57,526 bases of DNA, taken from positions 1 through 57,526 of the forward strand of contig CACWVU010000012.1 in assembly GCA_902764415.1 (NCBI GenBank), in the 5' to 3' direction. Numbering within the stretch: the stretch's first letter is position 1; every line of letters begins with the position of its first letter. The position numbers were made by a program, and so were the translations under genes. The stretch comes from an uncultured bacterium. GTDB taxonomy: Bacteria > Verrucomicrobiota > Kiritimatiellia > RFP12 > UBA1067. Shown here piece after piece: positions 25,933 to 34,028 of the stretch. Below the pieces are notes generated by a model, which saw only the letters and a program-made list of their open reading frames with translations, was not told the origin of the DNA and searched no databases.

Positions 25933-27033
25933 ATGGACATCCATATCGACGAACTGCTGCAGGCCACGATCGACGAGGGCGGCTCCGACCTGCACATCCG
26001 CGCCTACATGCCGCCGAAGCTGCGCGTGCACGGCGAGCTGCTGCCGATCGCCGAGGAGGAGCTCACAGAGGAGGACTCCTATCAGCTCTGCCGCGAGATG
26101 GTCGAGAAGCTCGGCGACCCCCGCGCGTTGGAGGAAGTCGAGAAGTCCGGCGGCGCCGACTTCGCGCTCGCGCACCCTGACGGCACCCGTTTCCGTGTCA
26201 GCATCTTCAAGGAGAGGAAGCGCTACGGCGCGGTGCTCCGCCAGATTCCCTCGACCCTGCTCACGCTTGAGCAGATCGGCATTCCGGCGGTCGTGAAGGA
26301 GCTCCTCTTCAAGCCGCGCGGCCTCATCCTCGTGACCGGCCCCACCGGCTCCGGCAAGTCGACGACGCTCGCTTCGATGATCGACGTCATCAACCGCGAG
26401 CGCAACGTCCACATCATCACCATCGAGGACCCGATCGAATTCTACCACACCTCGAAGAACTCGCTTGTCACCCAGCGCGAGATCGGCGACGACGTGCCGT
26501 CGTTCGCCGAGGCGATCCGCCGCGCGCTCCGCCAGGACCCGGACGTGATCCTCGTCGGCGAAATGCGCGACCTCGAGACGATCGCCGCGGCGATCACCGC
26601 CGCGGAAACCGGCCACCTCGTCTTCGGCACCCTGCACACCACCGGCTCGGCGGAGACGATCGACCGTATCGTCGACGCGTTCCCGATGAACCAGCAGTCG
26701 CAGATCCGCACCCAGCTCGCCGCCGGCCTGCAGGCGGTAATATCGCAGATCCTCCTCCCGAAGCTCGACGCCAACGGCGAGGTGCACGGCCGCGTCGCCT
26801 CCTTCGAGATCATGACCCGCACCGACGCCATCTGCTCGCGCATCCGCGACAACAAGACGAATATGATCAAGTCCGACCTGCAGACCGGCGCGAAGTACGG
26901 CATGATCACGCTCGACGCCCACCTCTCCGGGCTCTACAAGCAGGGGCTCATCTCCTACGAGGACCTCATCACCAAGTCGCAGGACCCGGAGTCGGTGGTC
27001 CAGAAGCTCAAGGAGGAGGGCTACGGCGCGTAG
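25933..27033 (+). CDS. pilT: Type IV pilus retraction ATPase PilT
   Basis: This 366-aa secretion ATPase has the length of PilT. Visible motifs are Walker A GPTGSGKSTT (near 137), the Asp box TIEDPIEFYH, the Walker B region RQDPDVILVGEMRDLETI and the His box GTLHTT. The N-terminal half has the PAS-like PilT domain (GGSDLHIRAYMPPKLRVHG). It powers pilus retraction from the cytoplasmic face of the inner membrane. A strong ribosome site, AGGAGG, precedes the ATG. pilB follows after 12 bases. No pilin, PilC, PilM-Q or prepilin peptidase gene is in the window. Confidence 0.93.
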   Translation: MDIHIDELLQATIDEGGSDLHIRAYMPPKLRVHGELLPIAEEELTEEDSYQLCREMVEKLGDPRALEEVEKSGGADFALAHPDGTRFRVSIFKERKRYGAVLRQIPSTLLTLEQIGIPAVVKELLFKPRGLILVTGPTGSGKSTTLASMIDVINRERNVHIITIEDPIEFYHTSKNSLVTQREIGDDVPSFAEAIRRALRQDPDVILVGEMRDLETIAAAITAAETGHLVFGTLHTTGSAETIDRIVDAFPMNQQSQIRTQLAAGLQAVISQILLPKLDANGEVHGRVASFEIMTRTDAICSRIRDNKTNMIKSDLQTGAKYGMITLDAHLSGLYKQGLISYEDLITKSQDPESVVQKLKEEGYGA

Positions 27034-27045
27034 GGAGGAGGCATC

Positions 27046-28740
27046 ATGAACGACCAGATACTCCAGATCCTCATCCAGAACGGGTACATCGACGAAGCCG
27101 GCGCGCAGGACATCGCCGACCTCGCGAAGACCGAGTCGAAGTCGGTCCGCCGCCAGGTGCTGGACTCCGGCGTGCTCGACGAGGACTCGCTCCTCGCGGC
27201 GATGGCGGCCTACCAGGACACCGAGGCGATCGACCTCGGCGCGATGACGATCGACACCGAGGTGACCGAGGCGATCCCCGCCTCGACCGCCAGGATGTAC
27301 AACGTCTTCCCGGTCGCGGCGGACGACTCGTCGGTCACCCTCGCCACCTTCGACATCGTCGACCCGCGCATCTCCGACGAGATGCTCTTCACCCTCTCGA
27401 AGGAGGTCAGGTTCGTCTTCGCCCGCGAGAAGGACGTGATGGACCGCATCTCCCAGTACTACGGGGACTCCAACGAGTCGGTGGCCGACATGATCAAGTC
27501 GCTCGGCGAGGGCATGACGGACGACGAGGCCCTCGCCGACGCCGCCGGCGCCAACGACATCGCCTCGATGGAGAACGCCGCGAACTCCTCGGCGATCATC
27601 CGCTTCGTGAACCTCGTCCTCTACCAGGGCGTCGTCGACCACGCGGCCGACATCCACATCGAGCCGTTCGAGAACGACTTCAAGATCCGCTACCGCGTTG
27701 ACGGCGCGCTCTACGAGATGAAGGCGCCGGACGTGAAGATGGCGCCGGCGATCATCTCGCGCGTGAAGATCCTCGCCAACCTCAACATCGCCGAGCGCCG
27801 CGTGCCGCAGGACGGCCGCATCGCGCTCACCGTGGCGGGGCGTCCCGTCGACCTGCGCGTCTCGTGTCTCCCCACCGCCCACGGCGAGTCGGTCGTAATG
27901 CGAATCCTCGACCAGACCACCACCTCTCTCGACCTCGAGAACGTGGGCTTCGCCGAGGACATCTACGAGCAGATCACGATGGACATCGAGAAGCCGAACG
28001 GCATCTTCATCGTGACCGGCCCGACCGGCTCGGGCAAGACCACGACGCTCTACTCCGTCCTCCGGCGCATCAACACCATAGACTCCAAGCTGCTCACCGC
28101 CGAGGAGCCGGTCGAGTACAACGTCGACGGCATCGTCCAGGTGCCGATCGACTCGCGCGCCGGCAACACCTTCGCCAAGGTGCTGAGGGCGTTCCTCCGC
28201 CAGGACCCCGACATCATGATGATCGGCGAGATCCGCGACCTGGAGACGGCGGAGATCGCGGTGCAGGCCGCCCTCACCGGCCACTTCGTGTTCTCCACCC
28301 TGCACACCAACGACGCCGCCGGCGCGGTGATGCGCCTCGTGGACATGAACGTCGCGCCGTACCTCCTGTCGTCCACGCTCGAGGCGGTGCTCGGCCAGCG
28401 ACTGGTGAGGACGGTCTGCCGCGAGTGCAAGCAGTCCTACGAGCCCGACGACGAGACGCTCGAGCGCCTCGAGATGACGCGCGACCAGATCGGCGGGCGT
28501 CCGTTCTACTTCGGCCGCGGCTGCAAGACCTGCAACGGCACCGGCTACAAGGGCCGCAAGGGCGTCTTCGAGTACCTGCGCATGTCCAATCCGCTCCGGG
28601 AGCTCGTAAACAACCGCGCGCCGACGCTGATCATCCGCGAGAAGGCGCGCGAGCTTGGCATGCGTACGATGCGCGAGGACGGCATCCGCTCCATCCTCGA
28701 CGGCTACACCACGGTGGACGAGGTGCTGAGGTACACGTGA
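27046..28740 (+). CDS. pilB: Type IV pilus assembly / type II secretion ATPase (PilB/GspE)
   Basis: The 564-aa product has the standard length. The N-terminal MshEN/T2SSE_N-type region (about 1-150) is followed by DHAADIHIEPFENDFKIRYRVDG, Walker A GPTGSGKTTT near 324, the Asp box AEEPVEYNVDGIVQV, Walker B QDPDIMMIGEIRDLETAEIA and the His box TLHTNDAAGA. A tetra-Cys zinc site (CRECKQSY ... GRGCKTCNG) is typical of PilB/GspE. It drives pilin polymerisation. Adjacency to pilT supports a pilus rather than a secretion role. The stop overlaps a GTG start (GTGA). Confidence 0.92.
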   Translation: MNDQILQILIQNGYIDEAGAQDIADLAKTESKSVRRQVLDSGVLDEDSLLAAMAAYQDTEAIDLGAMTIDTEVTEAIPASTARMYNVFPVAADDSSVTLATFDIVDPRISDEMLFTLSKEVRFVFAREKDVMDRISQYYGDSNESVADMIKSLGEGMTDDEALADAAGANDIASMENAANSSAIIRFVNLVLYQGVVDHAADIHIEPFENDFKIRYRVDGALYEMKAPDVKMAPAIISRVKILANLNIAERRVPQDGRIALTVAGRPVDLRVSCLPTAHGESVVMRILDQTTTSLDLENVGFAEDIYEQITMDIEKPNGIFIVTGPTGSGKTTTLYSVLRRINTIDSKLLTAEEPVEYNVDGIVQVPIDSRAGNTFAKVLRAFLRQDPDIMMIGEIRDLETAEIAVQAALTGHFVFSTLHTNDAAGAVMRLVDMNVAPYLLSSTLEAVLGQRLVRTVCRECKQSYEPDDETLERLEMTRDQIGGRPFYFGRGCKTCNGTGYKGRKGVFEYLRMSNPLRELVNNRAPTLIIREKARELGMRTMREDGIRSILDGYTTVDEVLRYT

Positions 28741-29465
28741 AGCGCGCCATCCTGCTGCCTGTCGTCGCCGTCCTCGCGCTCGCGGCCTCCGCCGCTGCGC
28801 AGCTCGGCCTCGCCTCGCGCCGCGCCGCCGCCTCGCCGGCGCTCGCCGAGGGCGCTTTCGCCGCGCTCGGCGCGTTCCGCTCGGTGCTCGCCGAGGTGGT
28901 GTGGTTCCGCGCCGACCGGCTGCAGGCGGAAGGGCGCTATGTGGAGCTCGCCCAGCTTGCCTCGACCCTCGCGCTCCTCGAGCCGCACACCCCGGAGGTG
29001 TGGAGCTTCGCCGCCTGGAACCTCGCCTACAACGTCTCGGTGATGATGAACGCGCCCGAGGACCGCTGGCGCTGGGTGGAGGCGTCGATCAGGCTGCTGC
29101 GGGACGAGGGGCTTAAGGTCAACCCGCGCGAGCCGGAGCTCTACCGCGAGCTCGCCTGGACGTTCGAGCTCAAGATCGGCGCCAACCTCGACTCCGCCGC
29201 GCCGTACTACCGCAAGATGTGGGCGGAGACGGTGCGGGACGTCCGTCGCCGCGGCGCCTGGGAGGAGCTCGGCATGGAGCCCATGCGGATGATGGCGGTG
29301 GAGCGCTTCACCGGCTTCGACGACTGGACCAACCCCCAGCTTTCGGCGATCTACTGGGCGCTGAAGGGAATCGACAGCGCCAGCGGGCGCGACCGCCGCG
29401 CGCTCGAGATGATCGTGCGCCAGGCGATGGTCATCTATTCCAAGAACATGAAGGAGCAGACATGA
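28737..29465 (+). CDS. Exported or anchored helical (TPR-like) protein, function unknown
   Basis: The 242-aa product has a hydrophobic N-terminus (KRAILLPVVAVLALAASAAAQ) that could be a signal peptide or single anchor. The rest is predicted helical, with repeated hairpin-like segments (AEGRYVELAQLASTLALLEPHTPEVWSFAAWNLAYNVS and NPREPELYRELAWTFELKIG), reminiscent of tetratricopeptide folds. The GTG start overlaps the pilB stop, so it is translationally coupled to the pilus ATPases and may serve pilus assembly (inference). The stop overlaps glnS (ATGA). I do not recognise a named family. Confidence 0.6.
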   Translation: MKRAILLPVVAVLALAASAAAQLGLASRRAAASPALAEGAFAALGAFRSVLAEVVWFRADRLQAEGRYVELAQLASTLALLEPHTPEVWSFAAWNLAYNVSVMMNAPEDRWRWVEASIRLLRDEGLKVNPREPELYRELAWTFELKIGANLDSAAPYYRKMWAETVRDVRRRGAWEELGMEPMRMMAVERFTGFDDWTNPQLSAIYWALKGIDSASGRDRRALEMIVRQAMVIYSKNMKEQT

Positions 29466-31186
29466 TGAACGAAGAATCCGACACCTCGCGGCATTTCCTC
29501 CGCCAGTGGATCGAGAAGGACGTCGCCGACGGCAAGACCGGCGGCAAGGTGGTGACCCGCTTCCCGCCCGAGCCCAACGGCTACATCCACATCGGCCACG
29601 CCAAGGCGGTGTGCGTCGACTTCGGCATGGCCGAGCTCTTCGGCGGCGAGTGCCACCTCCGGCTCGACGACACCAACCCCGCCAAGGAGTCCGACGAGTA
29701 CGCCGAGAACATCAAGAAGGACATCAACTGGCTCGGCTTCCAGTGGTCCGGAGAGGGCGACGCCGGCGAGAAGGGCTTCTACAACGCCTCGAACATGTTC
29801 GACCAGATGTACGCCATCGCCGAGGAGCTGATCCGCCGCGGCCAGGCCTACTGCTGCAACCTCACCCAGGACGAGTGGAAGGAGTACCGCGGCGTCCCCG
29901 AGAAGCCCGGCCGCCCCTCGCCCTCGCGCGACACCGACCCCGAGCGCAACCTGAGGATCTTCCACGAGATGCGCGACGGCAAGTACGCCGACGGCGAGTG
30001 GTGCCTCCGCGCGAAGATCGACATGGCCTCGCCCAACATCCACTTCCGCGACCCGGTGATCTACCGCATCCGCCACGTCGCCCACTACCACCTCGGCGAC
30101 AAGTGGTGCGTCTACCCGATGTACGACTTCGCGCACCCGATCGAGGACGCGCTCGAAGGCGTCACCCACTCGATGTGCACGCTCGAGTTCGAGGTGCACC
30201 GTCCGCTCTACGACTGGGTGGTCGACCGCATGGACGAGCAGGGGCTGCTGCCGGTCAGGAACGGCGTCAAGATCCGCACCCAGCAGCGCGAGTTCGCGCG
30301 GCTCAACCTCACCTACACGGTGATGTCCAAGCGGCTTCTGCTGCAGATGGTGCAGGAGAAGGTGGTGGACGGATGGGACGACCCCCGGATGCCGACCGTC
30401 TGCGGCATGCGCCGCCGCGGCTACACGCCCGGCGCGATCCGCGAGTTCTGCGACCGCATCGGCGTCTCGAAGGTGGAGAGCGAGTCAGACCCCGCGCTCC
30501 TCGAGTGGTGCGTCCGCGAGGAGCTCAACCAGACCGCAATGCGCCGCATCGCCGTCGTCGACCCGGTGAAGGTGGTGATCGACAACTGGCCGCCGACCAC
30601 GAACCACGAACCACGAACCACGAGATTTGCCGAGCTCCCCAACAACCCGCTCGACGAGAAGGCGGGGACGCGGAAGGTGCCGTTTGGCCGCGAGGTCTGG
30701 ATCGACCGCGCCGACTTCATGGAGGTGCCGGAGAAGAAGTTCTTCCGCATGGCGCCGGGGCAGGAAGTTCGCCTCCGCGGCGCGTGCATCTTCAAGTGCA
30801 CCGGCTGCGAGAAGGACGCGTCCGGCAAGGTGGTCGAGATCCACGGCACCTGGGACGAGGCGTCGTGGGGCGGCAACCCGGCCGACGGCCGCAAGGTGAA
30901 GGGGACCATCCACTGGGTCGACTGCGCGACGGGCGTGAAGGCGGAGTTCCGCCTCTACGACCGGCTGTTCCTCGAGAAGGACCCGCTCAAGGAGGGGAGC
31001 GAGAACTTCCTCAAGTTTCTGAACCCCGACTCGCTCCGGGTCGTCTCCGGCTACGTCGAGCCCGCGCTCGCGGAGGCGAAGGCCGGCGAGCGCTTCCAGT
31101 TCGAGCGCACCGGCTACTTCGTCTGCGACGCGCCGCTCGTCTTCAACCGCACCTGCTCGCTGAAGGACTCCTACAAGCCGTCGTGA
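29462..31186 (+). CDS. glnS: Glutaminyl-tRNA synthetase
   Basis: This 574-aa class Ic synthetase charges tRNA-Gln. The ATP motif PPEPNGYIHIGHAK (HIGH at 43-46), the acceptor-binding domain, and the second signature VMSKRLL near residue 288 are intact. The two-barrel anticodon-binding half follows, with the segment REVWIDRADFMEVPEKKFFRMAPGQEVRL. In the first barrel, residues about 378-387 (TTNHEPRTTR) are encoded by four AACCACG-type heptamers, apparently an in-frame insertion into a loop. The start is ATG 29462 (or 29465); 29462 gives an ATGA overlap with the upstream stop. It lies in the same run as tRNA-Gln. Confidence 0.94.
   Translation: MMNEESDTSRHFLRQWIEKDVADGKTGGKVVTRFPPEPNGYIHIGHAKAVCVDFGMAELFGGECHLRLDDTNPAKESDEYAENIKKDINWLGFQWSGEGDAGEKGFYNASNMFDQMYAIAEELIRRGQAYCCNLTQDEWKEYRGVPEKPGRPSPSRDTDPERNLRIFHEMRDGKYADGEWCLRAKIDMASPNIHFRDPVIYRIRHVAHYHLGDKWCVYPMYDFAHPIEDALEGVTHSMCTLEFEVHRPLYDWVVDRMDEQGLLPVRNGVKIRTQQREFARLNLTYTVMSKRLLLQMVQEKVVDGWDDPRMPTVCGMRRRGYTPGAIREFCDRIGVSKVESESDPALLEWCVREELNQTAMRRIAVVDPVKVVIDNWPPTTNHEPRTTRFAELPNNPLDEKAGTRKVPFGREVWIDRADFMEVPEKKFFRMAPGQEVRLRGACIFKCTGCEKDASGKVVEIHGTWDEASWGGNPADGRKVKGTIHWVDCATGVKAEFRLYDRLFLEKDPLKEGSENFLKFLNPDSLRVVSGYVEPALAEAKAGERFQFERTGYFVCDAPLVFNRTCSLKDSYKPS
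30595..30622 (+). repeat. Heptamer array inside glnS
   Basis: Four near-perfect units, GACCACG and three copies of AACCACG, encode part of a loop in the anticodon-binding barrel. The units belong to the same family as those in metG and at the queD and metG promoters. Confidence 0.9.
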
Positions 31187-31204
31187 CAGTGTAGATTTCT
31201 TCGC

Positions 31205-31230
31205 CGCACCGTGCGATTTTTTGGTATAAT
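31205..31230 (+). promoter_or_regulatory. Small hairpin with T-run merging into extended -10 promoter
   Basis: CGCA-CCG-TGCG followed by ATTTTTT (31216-31222) may be a weak terminator after glnS. It runs straight into GG-TATAAT (31225-31230), an extended -10 for the next operon. A good -35 is not evident. The core GATTTTTTGGTATAAT is nearly the same as at 37143-37158 before the sulfhydrylase gene. The leader is about 37 bases and carries AAAGGA before the ATG at 31274. Confidence 0.6.
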
Positions 31231-31273
31231 TCACCACATAAACCCATTTCACAAACCCAAAGAAAGGACAAAA

Positions 31274-32863
31274 ATGATCAGTTCAAGCAGAAGAGGTTTC
31301 CTCCGCGGTCTCGCGGGTGTTTCGCTGCTCAGCGCCGGCGGGTGCTTCTCGCCCAGCCCGCGCAAGCCCGGCCAGAAGGTCCGCCTCGCGGCGGTCGGCA
31401 TCATGGGCAAGGGCTACAGCGACTGGACGCCGATGCTCAAGACCGGCCTCGTCGAGATGGTGGCGTTCTGCGACGCCGACGCGGGGATGCTGACCCAGGC
31501 GCTCGCCCAGGCCAAGAAGGACCTGCCCGACATCGACCTCTCCAAGGTTCCGTTCTACACCGACTACCGCCGCCTCCTCGACGACGCCGACAAGCTCGGC
31601 ATCGACGCGATGACGATCTCCACTCCCGACCACGTCCACGCGCCGGTCGCGATCCAGGCGATGAAGAAGGGCATCCACGTCTACGTGCAGAAGCCGCTCG
31701 TCCGCACCCTCTGGGAGCTCGAGTACTTCGAGCGCACGGCGCGCGAGAACGGCGTCATCGTGCAGATGGGCAACCAGGGCTCCTCGCTCGACTCGATGCG
31801 CCGCTGCACCGAGGTGCTGCAGAGCGGCATCCTCGGCGACGTGAAGGAAGTCCACGTCTGGACGAACCGCGCCGTGTGGCCGCAGGGCACCGGCGTCGCC
31901 AACTACGTGAAGAGCCGCGGAGACAAGGGCGACCCGATCCGCAAGGGGCTCGACTGGAACGCCTGGCTCGCTACGGCGAAGGACCGTCCGTTCCTCGACA
32001 AGTATCCCGAGGGCACTAAGGTCTACGATCCGTGGGGCCTTGGCAAGAACGTCTACCACGCCTTCACCTGGCGCGGGTTCTACGACTTCGGCGCCGGCGC
32101 GTTCGGCGACATGGCCTGCCACACGATGAACCTGCCGTTCCGCGGCCTCCAGCTCGCCGGCGTCACCGATGCCGAGTGCATCTCGATCGACCAGTTCAAC
32201 GACATCGCCTACCCGGCCAAGTCGGTCGTGAAGCTCAACTACGCCGCGCGCACCGCCAAGTTCGGCCCGCAGAAGGGCAAGCTGCTCCCGGCGGTCCAGC
32301 TCTTCTGGTACGATGGCTACGACGAGTCCAAGCCCGGCAAGAGCGCCAGCAAGCCCGACGCGGCGCTGATGCCCAAGTGGATCGCCAAGCACGGCGAGGT
32401 GCCGAACACCGGCTGCCTCATCATCGGCTCCAAGGGCCAGGTGCTGATGCAGGACGACTACGGCGCCAAGTGCGCGATCGCGCTCGAGGCCGACAAGGAG
32501 TTCAAGGACGTGTTCGAGCACGAGGCGGCGAAGGCCGTCCCGCAGTCGATCCCGCTCTGCGGCTCGGCGTCCTCGGCCGGCGACGGCAAGTCGTCGGTGG
32601 AGATGAAGGGCTTCGCCGAGGGACACTACGGCGAGTTCATCAACGCGATCTTCAACAACGGACCGTACTACGAGCAGACCCACTCGCGCTGCTTCTCCGA
32701 CATCGAGTACTGCATTCCGCAGATGGAGGGCATCCTCGTCGGCTGCGTCGCCCAGCGGCTCCCGAACCAGAAGCTCAGCTGGTGCTCGAAGAAGCAGTCC
32801 TTCGACGTCGCCGCGGCGAACGCGTTCGTGAAGCCGTACATCCGCAAGGGCTTCGAGTTCTAA
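31274..32863 (+). CDS. Tat-exported Gfo/Idh/MocA-family oxidoreductase lipoprotein
   Basis: The 529-aa product begins with a twin-arginine signal (SSRRGFLRGLAG) followed by a lipobox-like SAGGC, so it is probably exported folded and lipid-anchored. A Rossmann NAD(P) domain follows (VRLAAVGIMGKGYSDW, FCDAD), then STPDHVHAPVAIQAMKKGIHVYVQKPL, which carries the usual Lys-Pro of the family, then the C-terminal alpha/beta dehydratase-like domain. Exported members with extra C-terminal sequence are common in Planctomycetes and Verrucomicrobia and act on sugars or sugar alcohols; the substrate is unknown. It pairs with the TIM-barrel gene 19 bases downstream. AAAGGA lies before the chosen ATG. Confidence 0.88.
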   Translation: MISSSRRGFLRGLAGVSLLSAGGCFSPSPRKPGQKVRLAAVGIMGKGYSDWTPMLKTGLVEMVAFCDADAGMLTQALAQAKKDLPDIDLSKVPFYTDYRRLLDDADKLGIDAMTISTPDHVHAPVAIQAMKKGIHVYVQKPLVRTLWELEYFERTARENGVIVQMGNQGSSLDSMRRCTEVLQSGILGDVKEVHVWTNRAVWPQGTGVANYVKSRGDKGDPIRKGLDWNAWLATAKDRPFLDKYPEGTKVYDPWGLGKNVYHAFTWRGFYDFGAGAFGDMACHTMNLPFRGLQLAGVTDAECISIDQFNDIAYPAKSVVKLNYAARTAKFGPQKGKLLPAVQLFWYDGYDESKPGKSASKPDAALMPKWIAKHGEVPNTGCLIIGSKGQVLMQDDYGAKCAIALEADKEFKDVFEHEAAKAVPQSIPLCGSASSAGDGKSSVEMKGFAEGHYGEFINAIFNNGPYYEQTHSRCFSDIEYCIPQMEGILVGCVAQRLPNQKLSWCSKKQSFDVAAANAFVKPYIRKGFEF

Positions 32864-32882
32864 TTCGAAAGGAGACTCCGAA

Positions 32883-33887
32883 ATGAACGTTTCCAGAAGG
32901 TCGTTCCTCGAGGCGCTCGGCGGCGTCGGCGCCGCGGTGGCGCTCCCCGGCTGCTGCGGCATGTTCTGCTGCGGCGGCAAGTACAAGGCGAAGATCGCGC
33001 TCCAGCTCTACTCGATCCACCAGTACATCGGCAAGGTGGGCTTCGAGAAGGCGCTGGAGGACGTGGCCAGGATCGGCTTCGTCGGCGTCGAGTTCGCGGG
33101 CTACGGCAAGCACACGGCGGCCGAGATCAAGAAGATGCTCGCCGACACCGGTCTCGTCGTCTGCGGCACCCACGTCAGCAACGACCGCTACGGCTTCAAG
33201 ATCGACGCCAAGGCCGGCAAGTACGACTACGACCCCGAGGTGCTCAAGAAGACGTGCGAGTTCGAGCTCGAGTACGGCAACAGCCTCGTCATCTGCCCCG
33301 GCGGCGGCAACATCCCGCCCGGGTGCGCCTGGGACACCGGCCGCGGCGGCACCGTCGGCAAGCCCTCGAAGGAGATCGACGAGTTCACCAAGCGCCTCTG
33401 CGAGCTCTACAACAAGGCGGCGGCGGACGCGAAGAAGCTCGGCTGCAAGATCGGCCTCCACAACCACACCTGGGAGCACGGCGTCAAGATGACGAACGGG
33501 CAGTCGTTCTGGGACTACTTCTTCTCCAACACGTCGCAGGACGTCTGCATGGAGCAGGACGTGGGCTGGACGACCTGCGCGGGCGACATGTTCCCGGGCC
33601 TGAACCCGATCGAGCAGTACAAGAAGTACCCCCACCGCTCGCCTACGCTCCACGCGAAGGAGAACGGCATGGGCGAGGGCGTGAAGAAGTTCGACGCCAT
33701 CCTCGGCCAGCCCGGCTGCGACGAGAACGGCAAGGTCTGCGCGACGCCGGTCGACTGGGACGGGCTCATCCCCGTCACCGAGGCCGACGGCGTGGAGTGG
33801 TACGTCACCGAGTGCGAGCGTCACTTCGACGACCTCTCGGCCGTCACGCCGTCCTACGCTTTCCTCAAGGGGAAGGGGCTCAACTAA
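32883..33887 (+). CDS. Tat-exported sugar phosphate isomerase/epimerase-like TIM barrel protein
   Basis: The 334-aa product has an N-terminal twin-arginine motif (NVSRRSFLEALGG) and a Cys-rich possible lipidation site (PGCCGMFCCGG). The remainder resembles the xylose-isomerase-like AP endonuclease 2 fold: IALQLYSIH, FVGVEFAG, CGTHVSNDRYG, KIGLHNHTWEH (metal-binding His/Glu), QDVGWTT and HAKENG. It probably works with the preceding oxidoreductase on an external sugar. The ribosome site AAAGGAGA precedes the ATG. It ends this two-gene operon. Confidence 0.86.
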   Translation: MNVSRRSFLEALGGVGAAVALPGCCGMFCCGGKYKAKIALQLYSIHQYIGKVGFEKALEDVARIGFVGVEFAGYGKHTAAEIKKMLADTGLVVCGTHVSNDRYGFKIDAKAGKYDYDPEVLKKTCEFELEYGNSLVICPGGGNIPPGCAWDTGRGGTVGKPSKEIDEFTKRLCELYNKAAADAKKLGCKIGLHNHTWEHGVKMTNGQSFWDYFFSNTSQDVCMEQDVGWTTCAGDMFPGLNPIEQYKKYPHRSPTLHAKENGMGEGVKKFDAILGQPGCDENGKVCATPVDWDGLIPVTEADGVEWYVTECERHFDDLSAVTPSYAFLKGKGLN

Positions 33888-33902
33888 GGCATTGAGAGCC
33901 AG

Positions 33903-33972
33903 AAAACTAGGCTTCTAGAAACCTCGATAGCTAGAAACCTAGATAACCCGGAAGCCCAGGAAACTGGGCTTC
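33903..33972 (+). repeat. Repeat-rich gap with GAAA-loop hairpin
   Basis: The gap contains related strings (AGAAAACTAGGCTTCT, AGGAAACTGGGCTTCT, and two CTAGAAACC copies), with short mirror and inverted matches. The last part is a perfect 9-bp stem with a GAAA tetraloop (GAAGCCCAG-GAAA-CTGGGCTTC, 33951-33972), which could terminate or stabilise the upstream transcript. No T-run follows. Confidence 0.65.
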
Positions 33973-33990
33973 TCGGACTACATAGTAAAA

Positions 33991-34002
33991 ATATGCTATA
34001 AT
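33991..34002 (+). promoter_or_regulatory. Extended -10 promoter of the 647-aa unknown protein
   Basis: ATATGC-TATAAT (TATAAT 33997-34002, TGC extension) sits in an AT-rich patch. No clear -35 is seen. The ATG at 34029 would have a leader of about 20 bases with only a weak ribosome site (AAGAAAG). Confidence 0.65.
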
Positions 34003-34028
34003 ACACAAGTTTTCAAGAAAGATCAGAT

